Numbered from the stretch's first letter, positions 1 through 7,260 are shown. The stretch is 17,515 nt of DNA from an uncultured Armatimonadota bacterium (GCA_937875395.1 CALNCU010000239.1:1-17515); one strand, 5' to 3'. The notes: generated by a model from the letters alone, not told the origin. Made by a program: numbers and translations.

Positions 1-1099
1 GGGCCTGTTCCAGCTCAGATACCGGTATGTGCTCTGCATCTGTGTGCGCAACATCTATGCTTCCGGGGCCAAGGAGTAGGGTGGGGATGCCGGCATTGTT
101 CATCCGGTAGGCGTCCGATCCGAATGCCACCGTTATGGGCTTGGGGGATATACCTGCTCTCCGGCAGGAGTCCGTGAGCAGTTGAACACCGGGGTGTGTC
201 TCTTCTATAAGTGCTGCTCTCTGGGCATCCATGAGTGGTGAGAGGGTGAAGTCCAGGCCTCTCTCCTGCAGGTGTCTTTGCAGGGATTCACGGGCTTCCT
301 CTGGGTAGGTCTTTCTTGTCAGCCGCCGGTCTATCTCTATTTTGCAGCTTTCCGGGACTATGTTTACTGCTTCTCCGCCGCTGATGGTGCCTACAGAGAG
401 GGTTTCGCATCCCAGCGTGCCGTCGCATATTTTGGTTAGTTCTGCCGAGTATTCTTCCAGATTTGCAAGCACTCTCCCCATGCGGTAGATGGCGTTTGAG
501 CCTCTTTCCGGCTGCGAACTGTGCGCGGCAACCCCTGTTGTTTCCAGGGCAAAGCGGGCTACTCCTTTGTAGCCGTTTACCAGCCGGCACCCCGTGGGTT
601 CTCCTACTATGCCCAGCCAGGCGTCTTTTGTGGGCTGGTTCTCTACAAGGGTGCGGCTCCCGGCCCAGGTGTACTCTTCGTCCGTGACAGCCATTACTAT
701 TATGTTGTAATCCCCAGCCGGCTTTTGGGCAGCTTTCTGCAACGCAGAGAGCATGGCGGCAAGGCTTCCCTTGTCATCGCAGGCGCCTCTGCCGTAGATT
801 TTTCCATCGCGCTCTTCCGGCATGAGCAGGCGGAGGTTCTCTCCTATGCCTACCGTGTCCATGTGAGCCTGCAGGAGGATGGTCTTTTTGCTCCCCCGGC
901 AGATCATGCCGCCTACGTTTTTCATGCCTCCGCCGGTGTCCTGCGTTATAAGGTCTGCGCCGGTTTTGCGGATGAAGTCTTCCACGTATGCGGCCACCCT
1001 CGATTCGCCGGTGAGTTTGGGCGGCAGATCGGCTCTCCCCATTGGGTTTATGCTGGGGAGGGCGATGAGGTTTTTTAGTAGCTCTTTTGCGTCTTTCAT
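1..1099 (-). CDS. M20 family metallopeptidase / N-acyl amino acid deacylase, 3' end outside window
   Basis: The reading frame starts at the ATG at 1099 and runs off the left edge after 366 codons. It is a zinc-dependent amidase of the M20 family (acetylornithine deacetylase, succinyl-diaminopimelate desuccinylase, carboxypeptidase G2 relatives). Visible motifs are AHMDTV (metal ligand His79 and catalytic Asp81), GRGACDDKG (bridging Asp108), TDEE (general base Glu141, ligand Glu142), GEPT, and the dimerisation-domain motif AHSSQPERGSNAI. The final GPGSIDVAHTDAEH carries the last metal His. The family is usually 375-410 residues, so only a short C-terminal tail is missing. No signal peptide is seen, so it acts in the cytoplasm, presumably removing an acyl group or splitting an amide bond. 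The start codon overlaps the stop of the cyclase gene by 4 bp (ATGA), which suggests translational coupling and makes this the sixth gene of the operon. The family is firm, but the substrate cannot be read from the sequence. Confidence 0.93.
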   Translation of the reverse strand, partial: MKDAKELLKNLIALPSINPMGRADLPPKLTGESRVAAYVEDFIRKTGADLITQDTGGGMKNVGGMICRGSKKTILLQAHMDTVGIGENLRLLMPEERDGKIYGRGACDDKGSLAAMLSALQKAAQKPAGDYNIIVMAVTDEEYTWAGSRTLVENQPTKDAWLGIVGEPTGCRLVNGYKGVARFALETTGVAAHSSQPERGSNAIYRMGRVLANLEEYSAELTKICDGTLGCETLSVGTISGGEAVNIVPESCKIEIDRRLTRKTYPEEARESLQRHLQERGLDFTLSPLMDAQRAALIEETHPGVQLLTDSCRRAGISPKPITVAFGSDAYRMNNAGIPTLLLGPGSIDVAHTDAEHIPVSELEQA

Positions 1100-1767
1100 G
1101 CTGTAAACCCCGGCACTCCTTCTATTGCCACCGCCCGCACGCAGCAGGAGTCCAGACCCTTTATGGGCATGGGCATAAAGACCAAGAGGAAGATATCGTC
1201 TTTCAGCTTGTCCAGATTCTGCATTACTTCAAGGAAGGTTATGTCTCTGGGCATTACTTCTTCATGTACGGCGCAGGCATCTTCCACGGTGTGTTCTATG
1301 GCTGCGGAGTCTCCGAAGCCTATGGATTTCACCTGCTTTTCCGCGAGCCACTTTCCGGATTCCCGGCAGAGGTATGGGCGGGGGTCGTCTGGGTTGTTGG
1401 AGAAGGGTTCGCAGTGGTGCGCGCTCTTTAATATTACCACATCGCCCGGTTTTACTCTGCCGCCGTCTGCTGCGTCCAGCTCTTTTGCCGTGATGGGGGC
1501 GCCGGGAGCGATATCCAGGTTCAGTACTACCGCCCGGCCTATGAACGCGGTGAGCGGCAGTCCCAGGATATCCTTCCATGCATCGTTGTAGTGGTAGGGC
1601 GTCTCTACGTGCGTGCCAAGGTGGGATTCCAGGTCCATGTTGCTGTGGTAATCGCGCGTCCAGTCCTGGTAGTAGCGGGTAATCTCACACCTGCGAGTCT
1701 CTTTTTCCGGGTGTATGAGCTTGCTCAGGTCTACTATTCTATACGGTCCCAATTGTGATGCTGCCAT
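1096..1767 (-). CDS. Cyclase family metal hydrolase (kynurenine formamidase-like)
   Basis: This 223-residue protein belongs to the cyclase family (kynurenine formamidase, isatin hydrolase and related enzymes), which hydrolyses amides or cyclic amides and lactones with bound divalent metal. The family signature HxGTHxDxPxH is present at residues 49-59 as HLGTHVETPYH, with Glu in place of the usual Asp at position 55. The second metal and catalytic region is also visible: His168, Glu180 and the NL pair near 184 in HEEVMPRDITFLEVMQNLDKL-type context. Length is normal for the family. A good ribosome binding site (AAGGAGAA, 1781-1774) precedes the ATG. It lies 97 nt downstream of the amidohydrolase gene and overlaps the M20 gene by 4 bp. 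Whether it opens a cyclic intermediate or removes a formyl group is unknown. A true kynurenine formamidase is not supported, because no kynurenine-pathway genes are nearby. Confidence 0.92.
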   Translation of the reverse strand: MAASQLGPYRIVDLSKLIHPEKETRRCEITRYYQDWTRDYHSNMDLESHLGTHVETPYHYNDAWKDILGLPLTAFIGRAVVLNLDIAPGAPITAKELDAADGGRVKPGDVVILKSAHHCEPFSNNPDDPRPYLCRESGKWLAEKQVKSIGFGDSAAIEHTVEDACAVHEEVMPRDITFLEVMQNLDKLKDDIFLLVFMPMPIKGLDSCCVRAVAIEGVPGFTA

Positions 1768-1801
1768 TTGATGTTCTCCTTACAAATTATGGTGGATGAT
1801 A

Positions 1802-1834
1802 CTTCGGTTGCAGAGCGAAGCGCCGCTGCCGAAG
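1802..1834 (-). repeat. Intercistronic hairpin between the amidohydrolase and cyclase genes
   Basis: In the 97-nt gap 1768-1864, the transcribed strand carries CTTCGG and CCGAAG as outer arms, with an inner GC-rich stem (GCAG/CTGC, then GCG/CGC). No T-rich tract follows, so it is not a standard terminator. It may stabilise or process the operon mRNA, or be one copy of a dispersed palindrome. Only one copy is visible here. Confidence 0.5.
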
Positions 1835-1864
1835 CCTGATTATTGATATATCTGCTGCGAAGGC

Positions 1865-2710
1865 CTAGTCTTCGTAGCGCCAATCTATTATTCTTTGCGC
1901 GTTGCCGCCGTAGATGGCCTGTTGTTCGCTCTCCGTGAAGCCGGTGTATTCCAATTTCAATAGAGCTATGGTCTGCCGGATGCTGTTGTGTTCCAGCACC
2001 GGGGGGAAGTCCGTGGCAAAGAGCAGCCGCTCTGCGCCGAATTCGCTCTTCAGCCGGTCTACTGCGGCAAAGAGCGGTTTTTGGGGCCAGCGCCAGCCAT
2101 CTTCCACAAACGCATAGAAGCCGGAGAGTTTTACGCAGGCGCCTTCGTGCCCGGCAAGGTTTAGCAGGGGTGCATAGTCCGCTTCATCCAGCCTGCCGCC
2201 CGATACCTTCGGGCGGCCCATGTGGCTTATAAGTACGGTTGCTCCCGGATGGCGGGCGAGTGCTTCTGCAAGCGGCCCGCACTGGTTTGCGCTTATGTTC
2301 AGGCTGAGCGGCATGCGTTCTTCCTCAATGTACTGCCAGAAGGAATCCATCTCGTCTGATGCCATCCATGTGCACGAATCATCACGATCCAGGTAGCAGC
2401 TCAGACCGAAGTGTCCACGCTGGTTTAGCTTTTGCGCTTCTTTCCGCATGGTTCCCGGGTTTGGGTTCATGTGGCCGAAGGAGTGTATCCATGGGCGGCC
2501 TGATTTTATGCGTTCCACGTAGCCGTTATTTCCTGCATAGCGGCTGTCGCCCTCATAGCAGATTACAAAGGCGCCCTCTATGCCGGTATCACGGCGGTAC
2601 TCTTCGTACAGATGGAGCTCGCCTTCCTCTCCCTGCCGTATGTGCGAGTTATTGTAAAGATCGCTATACGGCCTCTCAAAGAGGTGCATGTGGGCGTCTA
2701 TTATGCTCAT
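1865..2710 (-). CDS. Amidohydrolase-2 family hydrolase, possible sugar lactonase
   Basis: This 281-residue TIM-barrel hydrolase fits the amidohydrolase-2 group (relatives include L-rhamnono- and L-fucono-lactonases, 2-pyrone-4,6-dicarboxylate lactonase and related hydrolases). The metal-site pattern is visible as DAHMHL at residues 5-10 (His7, His9), SHMGRP with His163, and LLFATDFPP with Asp234. The closing YGGNAQRII motif at 267-275 is the family's usual GNA.R end. There is no signal peptide. The ATG overlaps the stop of the upstream oxidoreductase (ATGA, 2707-2710), and a strong GGAGG lies four bases before the start, so the two proteins are probably made in fixed ratio. That pairing suggests, by inference, that the oxidoreductase makes a lactone and this enzyme opens it. 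Amide hydrolysis or decarboxylation of another substrate is equally possible within the family. Confidence 0.9.
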   Translation of the reverse strand: MSIIDAHMHLFERPYSDLYNNSHIRQGEEGELHLYEEYRRDTGIEGAFVICYEGDSRYAGNNGYVERIKSGRPWIHSFGHMNPNPGTMRKEAQKLNQRGHFGLSCYLDRDDSCTWMASDEMDSFWQYIEEERMPLSLNISANQCGPLAEALARHPGATVLISHMGRPKVSGGRLDEADYAPLLNLAGHEGACVKLSGFYAFVEDGWRWPQKPLFAAVDRLKSEFGAERLLFATDFPPVLEHNSIRQTIALLKLEYTGFTESEQQAIYGGNAQRIIDWRYED

Positions 2711-3690
2711 CTTACCTCCATGCAGTTTGCATCTATCAGGATGGCGGCTTCAAGGGCGCTTATGGCTTCTATCGGTGTTATGATATCCGGCTGTTTTCCC
2801 GCTAGAACGCAGCGGAGGAAGTATTCTATCTCTGCACAGAGCGCGGACTGCCCCAGGATTATGGGAGAGAGCGAAGTCTCCAGGTTGAAGCAGGCGTGTC
2901 TGTCGTCGTTTATGAACCGGTAGTTTGCGGGCGGCATGGCGATCTCTATCTCGCCCTTTGTGCCGGTGACCTTCATTTTGGCATCAAGCCCTGCGGGGGA
3001 GGCGTCGCGCATGAGCCAGGAGGATGAGAAGGTGCAGATTGTGCCGTCTGCAAGCTTTACTGTTGCTATGCAGTTGTCCGCCTCTTCCTGAGACTGGTTG
3101 AACTTTTTGAATCCGTGTGCCGTCTCCACGTTGCTCCCGGTGTACCAGAGGGCGAGGTCTATGTCGTGTATGGCGGTCTCCCGCATGGGGTTCTTCTTCC
3201 TGCCGGGTGTGAGGGTGCTGTAGTGATTGTTCCTGTGCGACTGTATGGATGTTATCCGCCCTATATCTCCCCGGTCTATCTGCTCCTTTGCATGCAGGTA
3301 TGGGGGCATGAACCGGCAGATATGAGCCACCATGAACTTGCCGAAGGAGCCCGCCGCCGCATCTGCCATGGCGCGGGCATCCTCCGGCGTATCTGCTATG
3401 GGTTTTTCCACCAGAACATGCTTGCCGGACTGGAGAGCGGGGATTACCACTGCCTTATGGTCACGGCCAAGGGTGACCACGCAGGCAATGTCCATATCCT
3501 CTGCGCGGGCGAACTCTTGGTAGTCCGTGCTGATAGAGGGTACGTTGTACTTGCGGGCGATCTCTTCTGCCCGGCTCTCCGTCTTTGAGCAGACCCGCAC
3601 GATTTTAACGTAAGGTATCTGCGAGAGAATTGTGCAGTAGAGTTCCCCAAACTCGCCCAGCCCCGCCACTCCAATTCTTAGCTTGTTCAT
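2707..3690 (-). CDS. Gfo/Idh/MocA family NAD(P)-dependent oxidoreductase
   Basis: This 327-residue protein starts with a Rossmann dinucleotide-binding motif, GVAGLGEFG (Gly10, Gly12, Gly15). It carries the family hallmark EKP at residues 95-97 and the catalytic-region motif AIHDIDLALWYTG with His175 and Asp176. The C-terminal alpha/beta domain follows, and the length is normal. Family members oxidise or reduce a hydroxyl of sugars, inositols and derivatives in the cytoplasm, usually with NAD(P). The start overlaps the stop of the aminotransferase gene by 4 bp (3687-3690), with a GAGG about ten bases upstream inside that gene. It is the third gene of the operon. The exact sugar cannot be told, but its neighbours suggest a derivative released by the glycosidase-like first gene. 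The family assignment is secure. Confidence 0.95.
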   Translation of the reverse strand: MNKLRIGVAGLGEFGELYCTILSQIPYVKIVRVCSKTESRAEEIARKYNVPSISTDYQEFARAEDMDIACVVTLGRDHKAVVIPALQSGKHVLVEKPIADTPEDARAMADAAAGSFGKFMVAHICRFMPPYLHAKEQIDRGDIGRITSIQSHRNNHYSTLTPGRKKNPMRETAIHDIDLALWYTGSNVETAHGFKKFNQSQEEADNCIATVKLADGTICTFSSSWLMRDASPAGLDAKMKVTGTKGEIEIAMPPANYRFINDDRHACFNLETSLSPIILGQSALCAEIEYFLRCVLAGKQPDIITPIEAISALEAAILIDANCMEVR

Positions 3691-4844
3691 TTGCCGAAAA
3701 CCTCTGTGAATTTGGCTGCCGCCACCCCGGTGTTGACCTTTGCCCCCAGCGCAAGGAGTTTGCTCTCAAGCGCCTTGAGAGTGGGCAGGAGGTACTCGGA
3801 GGAGGCCGTCAGGGAGAGGTGGCCCACACGTACTACGGTGTTTGCAGTGGCTCCCAGACCGCCCGCAAGAAGGATGTCATGCTTCTTCTCTATATTGTTC
3901 CTGAGTTCTTCCCCATTTATGCCCTCAGGGAGGCATACGGCGGTTAGGGTTTTGCTTGCCCATTCATCGCGCACAAACGGAGTGAGCCCCATTGTTTTTA
4001 CGGCCGCGCGGAAGGCATCCCTTGCCCGGATGTGCCGCTCAAACCTGGCTTTAAGGCCCTCTTTTAGTATTTCATCAAGGGCCTGGGAGAGCGCCAGGTA
4101 GAGTGATACGGGCGATGTATTGGGGCCCTGGGGATGCCAGTTTGCCCACTGCTGCTGGTACTTTTTGAGGATGCTCAGGTTCAGGTACCAAGAGCGGACG
4201 GGCTCCCGCCGATTTGCTATTGCATCCCAGGCCTTCTTGCTTACGCTGATGAACGCCAGACCCGCCGGCGCGCCAAAGCATTTCTGGCTGCCGCTTATGC
4301 AGAAGTCTATGCCCAGTTTATCTGTGGGCACATCTACCCCGCCCATGCTGGATACGCAGTCTGCTACTGTGAGTATGCCCCTCTCCTGTGCGGCCGCTGT
4401 TATCTCTGCAAGGTTGGATTCTACGGCTGTGGAGGATTCATTGTGCACTATGGCAAGGGCTTTTACCTGCGGGTGTTCTGCAAGCGCCCGGCGCACCTGC
4501 TCCCCTGTGATGGGGTCGCCGTACCGGCTTTTGGCGGTGATTATTTTTGCGCCGTGAAGCTCCGCCATCTCAGTGAACCTGTCTCCAAAGACTCCGTTGT
4601 TGCAGATGAGTATTTCTTCTCCCGGTTCCACGGCGTGGCTTACCGCCACTTCCATTGCGGAGGATGATGTGGCGGCCAGTATAAAGAGGTCGTTCTTTGT
4701 CTGAAAGACCTGCTTCAGCTTATCTACGGTATCAAAGTAGAGCCTGCACCAATCGGTACCATAGTGCGGCTGCATGGGCAGAGACATCTTTTCTCTTGCT
4801 TTAAGGCTTACTTCTGTTGGCCCCGGAATCATTAATCGCGGCAT
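3687..4844 (-). CDS. Class V PLP-dependent aminotransferase (alanine-glyoxylate / serine-pyruvate type)
   Basis: The 385-residue protein has the class V fold-type I pattern of alanine-glyoxylate and serine-glyoxylate aminotransferases. It opens with IPGPTEVS at residues 6-13. The substrate and cofactor segment VHNESSTAV lies at 133-141, VADCVSSMGG supplies Asp162 for the pyridine nitrogen, and SGSQKCFGAP contains the Schiff-base Lys188. Length and order are normal. It is cytoplasmic. The start codon lies inside the end of the glycosidase-like gene (13-bp overlap, 4832-4844), and AAGGAG eight bases upstream supports this start. Inside a sugar operon, a transaminase could add an amino group to, or remove one from, a carbonyl intermediate. 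It could instead handle a small 2-oxo product such as glyoxylate. Related class V enzymes such as 2-aminoethylphosphonate transaminase cannot be excluded from motifs alone. Confidence 0.92.
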   Translation of the reverse strand: MPRLMIPGPTEVSLKAREKMSLPMQPHYGTDWCRLYFDTVDKLKQVFQTKNDLFILAATSSSAMEVAVSHAVEPGEEILICNNGVFGDRFTEMAELHGAKIITAKSRYGDPITGEQVRRALAEHPQVKALAIVHNESSTAVESNLAEITAAAQERGILTVADCVSSMGGVDVPTDKLGIDFCISGSQKCFGAPAGLAFISVSKKAWDAIANRREPVRSWYLNLSILKKYQQQWANWHPQGPNTSPVSLYLALSQALDEILKEGLKARFERHIRARDAFRAAVKTMGLTPFVRDEWASKTLTAVCLPEGINGEELRNNIEKKHDILLAGGLGATANTVVRVGHLSLTASSEYLLPTLKALESKLLALGAKVNTGVAAAKFTEVFGK

Positions 4845-7108
4845 TCTTCCAACTCCTTTTTGTATTGTGGAATTTCATGCTCAAGCATATTTGTAAGTTC
4901 TGCTATCTTGCGGTTTACACCGGCTTCATCCAGCAGATACGCAAATGCTTCGCCGTGGAACCCCAGCTGGGGGTCGTTTGCAAGCAGGGGACTTACTTCT
5001 TGGCAATGTTCCAGCTCATCACGGGCTGTCTTTTCCATGCAGGCAAGGAGTTTAAGGGATTCTGCCGTATTGCTGCTTGCCTGCATGGCATCTCTGGCCT
5101 CCACAAAGTTCAGAAAGTTGAGGCTGCTCTTGTACTGATGGTAGAAGAGCTTTGCAACCCCCAAATGCTTCTCCAGGCGGCCCCGGCAGTCTCCCTGTGC
5201 AAGTTTTATTCCTGCCTCCAGTTGGTAAAGTCCCGCCTCCCATCCGACAAGCAGTTTTTTACAGGATGTCAGTATTACAGGGAGCCCAAGCTTTTCCGTC
5301 CAGAAGGTATGGTCGTCCCCCCAATCCGTATAGGGCACCACGCGCCAGTTGAGCGCAGTGGGTTTATTAGACGGGGTGAGCCGGAAGGGATAGACCGGCC
5401 CCCTGGTATGCACTCCCAGGCCCAGCAGAAACATGCAGAGCGGAAAATGATCCGTTGCCCGGCAGAACTCTTTCCATGCCTGCAGGACAAAGGGCGCGGC
5501 ACCCCTGCCGTAGTCCCTCTCTGCCATCCGCCGGAGCAGGTCTTCTCCATCCGGCTGGGGCAGCCAGGACATTCGGTGGGTTATCTCTGTTACGGGAGAC
5601 AGGAAGTTCCCAAAGTTCCAGCATCCCATGTAACCGCTTACGCCTTCATCTGCCATGTTCTTAAGCTTCTCTGCCACTTTATTCATAACGGGCAGGTAGG
5701 GTATATTGGCGTCTTCGTGAGTGGTGCCCACCTGTATCTTGGCAAATACCCGCCGCCCATTCTCCCTTGCAAATTGTGCGGCATCTCTAAAACGCTCCGA
5801 CGGGCCTGCGTAGCTTAGGGAGTACTCTTCGTTTACAGTCTCTTTGCCTTCGATGTTGAGTTTTGCGCCCGCCTCAAAGCCTCCCATCAAAATCACGCCC
5901 GGGTCCAGCATGGAGATAAGGTTCTTCTGCGGCTCCGGTTCGTACTGGCGCCAGGCCCAGTTCCAGGCGATGACCTTTGCGGAGGGGTCTACATTGGTTG
6001 CGCTTCTGTGGATGGTGTTTATGATCTCTGATACAACCTCTGCCGGGGTACGTTTCTTGCACCTTGGGCACTCCTGAACTGTTGCAAACTGTTCGTCGCC
6101 CTGCTGCATGCCCATAAGGTCTATATGCGAGTAACAATGGTGATGGTGCTCGCTGGCCGTTATCAAAATCAGCCCGCCAAGACCAGGAGCGCTCTTGAAG
6201 AGGTTTGTTGTACTCTCGCTCAAGTACTGCTTCACTTTCGGCGTGCTGGAGCAGAGGGCGTTCTCCGCTCCTCCCCACATGGTGTTTCCACCCCAGTTTT
6301 CCGGCATGGCGTACCTTACGCCTCTTGCCTCCGGGTGCTGTGTGAAGAACAGGTCGTCCTCCTTGAATCCTAGGGGTTCGGTCATGTATAGGTAGACTCG
6401 TATGTTGTATTTGGCGGCCCTTTCTATAAGCCTGTTCAGGCGGTGTATCCTCTCTTCACATCCTTCTCCCAGCTCCGGGAAGGCGGTGTTCTTTGCAAGA
6501 TTGCGCAGAATCCCGCGCATCCATATGCCGTTCATCCCGTGCCTGCTCATCTCCCTTAGCACGGTTTCCGGGTATGGTTCCGGCTCCGCAAAGAGTTCAT
6601 CTACGCCATGGTATTGGGCGAGGGGGGAGCGGTAGATTCTGGTCTCAAAGATGGGTGAGTGCCGATAGGTTCCGCATGCTACAGCCGGGCCGCCGCGCTC
6701 TTTCATCATCTCTTCAAGCGCATATATCCCGTACATTATGCCCGCGGAGCCTGCACCCGTTATGGTAATGCCGTTCTTTTGCACGTCTATGCTGTAAGCC
6801 TCTGCGCTACCACCCGGTAATGTTTTACGGCACAGGTTTATTGCGCTCTCTGTGCCTTTGCCGTGCAGTTCTACCAGCATGGAGTTCCTTAAAAACCCCA
6901 GAAGATCTTCTGCGGCAGCTGTAACAATCTCATCTTCAGGGTAGGAGGGATTAAGTCTCCAATTGCAATCTACAACTGTCTCGCCATCAACCGGTGAGAA
7001 TCCCTCTGCAAGCCATACGGCATGGCATGGGGAGAGCATGTTTTGCTTAAATCTTAAATGGCTCACCAAAAAACCTCGGTTATTAAGATAAAGTGAGTTG
7101 CCGGGCAT
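4832..7108 (-). CDS. Intracellular glycoside-hydrolase-like protein with GH20b/GH67-type N-terminal domain
   Basis: This is a 758-residue protein without a signal peptide. Residues about 40-140 look like the alpha/beta domain that precedes the barrel in GH20, GH67 and GH163-type enzymes: a repeated beta-strand pattern ending in ITITGAGSAGIMYGIYALEE. A barrel-like region follows: RIYRSPLAQY (158-166), HGMNGIWMRGILRN, the strand RVYLYMTEP (237-245), and GLILITASEHHHHCYSH (312-328). Glu320 is a candidate catalytic acid. CPRC (347-350) and WNWAW (382-386) come next, then a helical C-terminal part from about residue 590. It is the first gene of the operon and the natural point for releasing a sugar from a glycoside. 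The ATG at 7108 has GAGG only two bases away. A GTG at 7066 has GAGG seven bases upstream and may be the real start. The family assignment is tentative and the substrate unknown. Confidence 0.72.
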   Translation of the reverse strand: MPGNSLYLNNRGFLVSHLRFKQNMLSPCHAVWLAEGFSPVDGETVVDCNWRLNPSYPEDEIVTAAAEDLLGFLRNSMLVELHGKGTESAINLCRKTLPGGSAEAYSIDVQKNGITITGAGSAGIMYGIYALEEMMKERGGPAVACGTYRHSPIFETRIYRSPLAQYHGVDELFAEPEPYPETVLREMSRHGMNGIWMRGILRNLAKNTAFPELGEGCEERIHRLNRLIERAAKYNIRVYLYMTEPLGFKEDDLFFTQHPEARGVRYAMPENWGGNTMWGGAENALCSSTPKVKQYLSESTTNLFKSAPGLGGLILITASEHHHHCYSHIDLMGMQQGDEQFATVQECPRCKKRTPAEVVSEIINTIHRSATNVDPSAKVIAWNWAWRQYEPEPQKNLISMLDPGVILMGGFEAGAKLNIEGKETVNEEYSLSYAGPSERFRDAAQFARENGRRVFAKIQVGTTHEDANIPYLPVMNKVAEKLKNMADEGVSGYMGCWNFGNFLSPVTEITHRMSWLPQPDGEDLLRRMAERDYGRGAAPFVLQAWKEFCRATDHFPLCMFLLGLGVHTRGPVYPFRLTPSNKPTALNWRVVPYTDWGDDHTFWTEKLGLPVILTSCKKLLVGWEAGLYQLEAGIKLAQGDCRGRLEKHLGVAKLFYHQYKSSLNFLNFVEARDAMQASSNTAESLKLLACMEKTARDELEHCQEVSPLLANDPQLGFHGEAFAYLLDEAGVNRKIAELTNMLEHEIPQYKKELEECRD

Positions 7109-7131
7109 AACCTCATACTGGCAATGCTTTA

Positions 7132-7143
7132 TATGCTAGCATA
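7132..7143. promoter_or_regulatory. Operator 1, palindrome TATGCTAGCATA
   Basis: A perfect 12-bp palindrome covers the predicted transcription start (about 7140) of the minus-strand operon. Its 10-bp core ATGCTAGCAT recurs at 7227-7236. It is the likely binding site of a GntR/LacI-type repressor, probably the adjacent regulator at 7261-8319. The binding is inferred. Confidence 0.75.
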
Positions 7144-7175
7144 AACATAATATGCCACACTCCGGTTATTGTCAA
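7140..7175 (-). promoter_or_regulatory. Near-consensus housekeeping promoter of the six-gene operon
   Basis: On the minus strand, TTGACA (7175-7170) is followed by 17 nt and then TATTAT (7152-7147). The -35 is perfect and the -10 matches five of six bases of TATAAT. The start is predicted near 7140, giving a leader of about 32 nt to the ATG at 7108. So strong a promoter implies that expression is held down by repression, in keeping with operator 1 over the start point. Confidence 0.85.
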
Positions 7176-7193
7176 GAGATAACTTGAATGATC

Positions 7194-7222
7194 TTTACAA
7201 AATTGTAAAATTAGCATACGAT
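7194..7222 (+). promoter_or_regulatory. Predicted promoter of the first GntR/LacI-type regulator
   Basis: TTTACA (7194-7199) is followed by 17 nt and TACGAT (7217-7222), a moderate match to the housekeeping consensus. The start is expected near 7229, inside operator 2, with a leader of about 32 nt. A second reading, TTGTAA (7203-7208), 17 nt, TATGCT (7226-7231), is weaker. The inverted repeat TTTACAA-AA-TTGTAAA (7194-7209) spans this -35 and might bind another factor. Confidence 0.55.
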
Positions 7223-7226
7223 ATTT

Positions 7227-7236
7227 ATGCTAGCAT
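7227..7236. promoter_or_regulatory. Operator 2, palindrome ATGCTAGCAT
   Basis: The same 10-bp core as operator 1 overlaps the predicted start of the regulator gene, which suggests autorepression. An extra half-site TAGCATA (7212-7218) forms an inverted repeat with TATGCTA (7226-7232). The centre lies 94 bp from that of operator 1, close to nine helical turns, so both sites face the same side of the DNA. Confidence 0.72.
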
Positions 7237-7260
7237 GCAACTTTTTGAATTGGGGGATTT

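Noticed and set aside
521..1078. A 185-codon plus-strand open frame
   Set aside because: It is antisense to the M20 gene, whose metal-site motifs are all intact on the minus strand.
1096..1767. Naming the cyclase as kynurenine formamidase KynB
   Set aside because: The family motif fits, but no kynurenine-pathway gene is nearby and the operon looks sugar-related.
4817..5818. A 333-codon open frame on the plus strand
   Set aside because: It lies antisense to the glycosidase-like gene, shows no family motif and has no ribosome site. The minus-strand frame covers it with coherent protein features.
7194..7209. Inverted repeat TTTACAA-AA-TTGTAAA as an independent operator
   Set aside because: The left arm is explained as the -35 box of the plus-strand promoter and there is no second copy in the window. 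It is mentioned under the promoter but not called separately.
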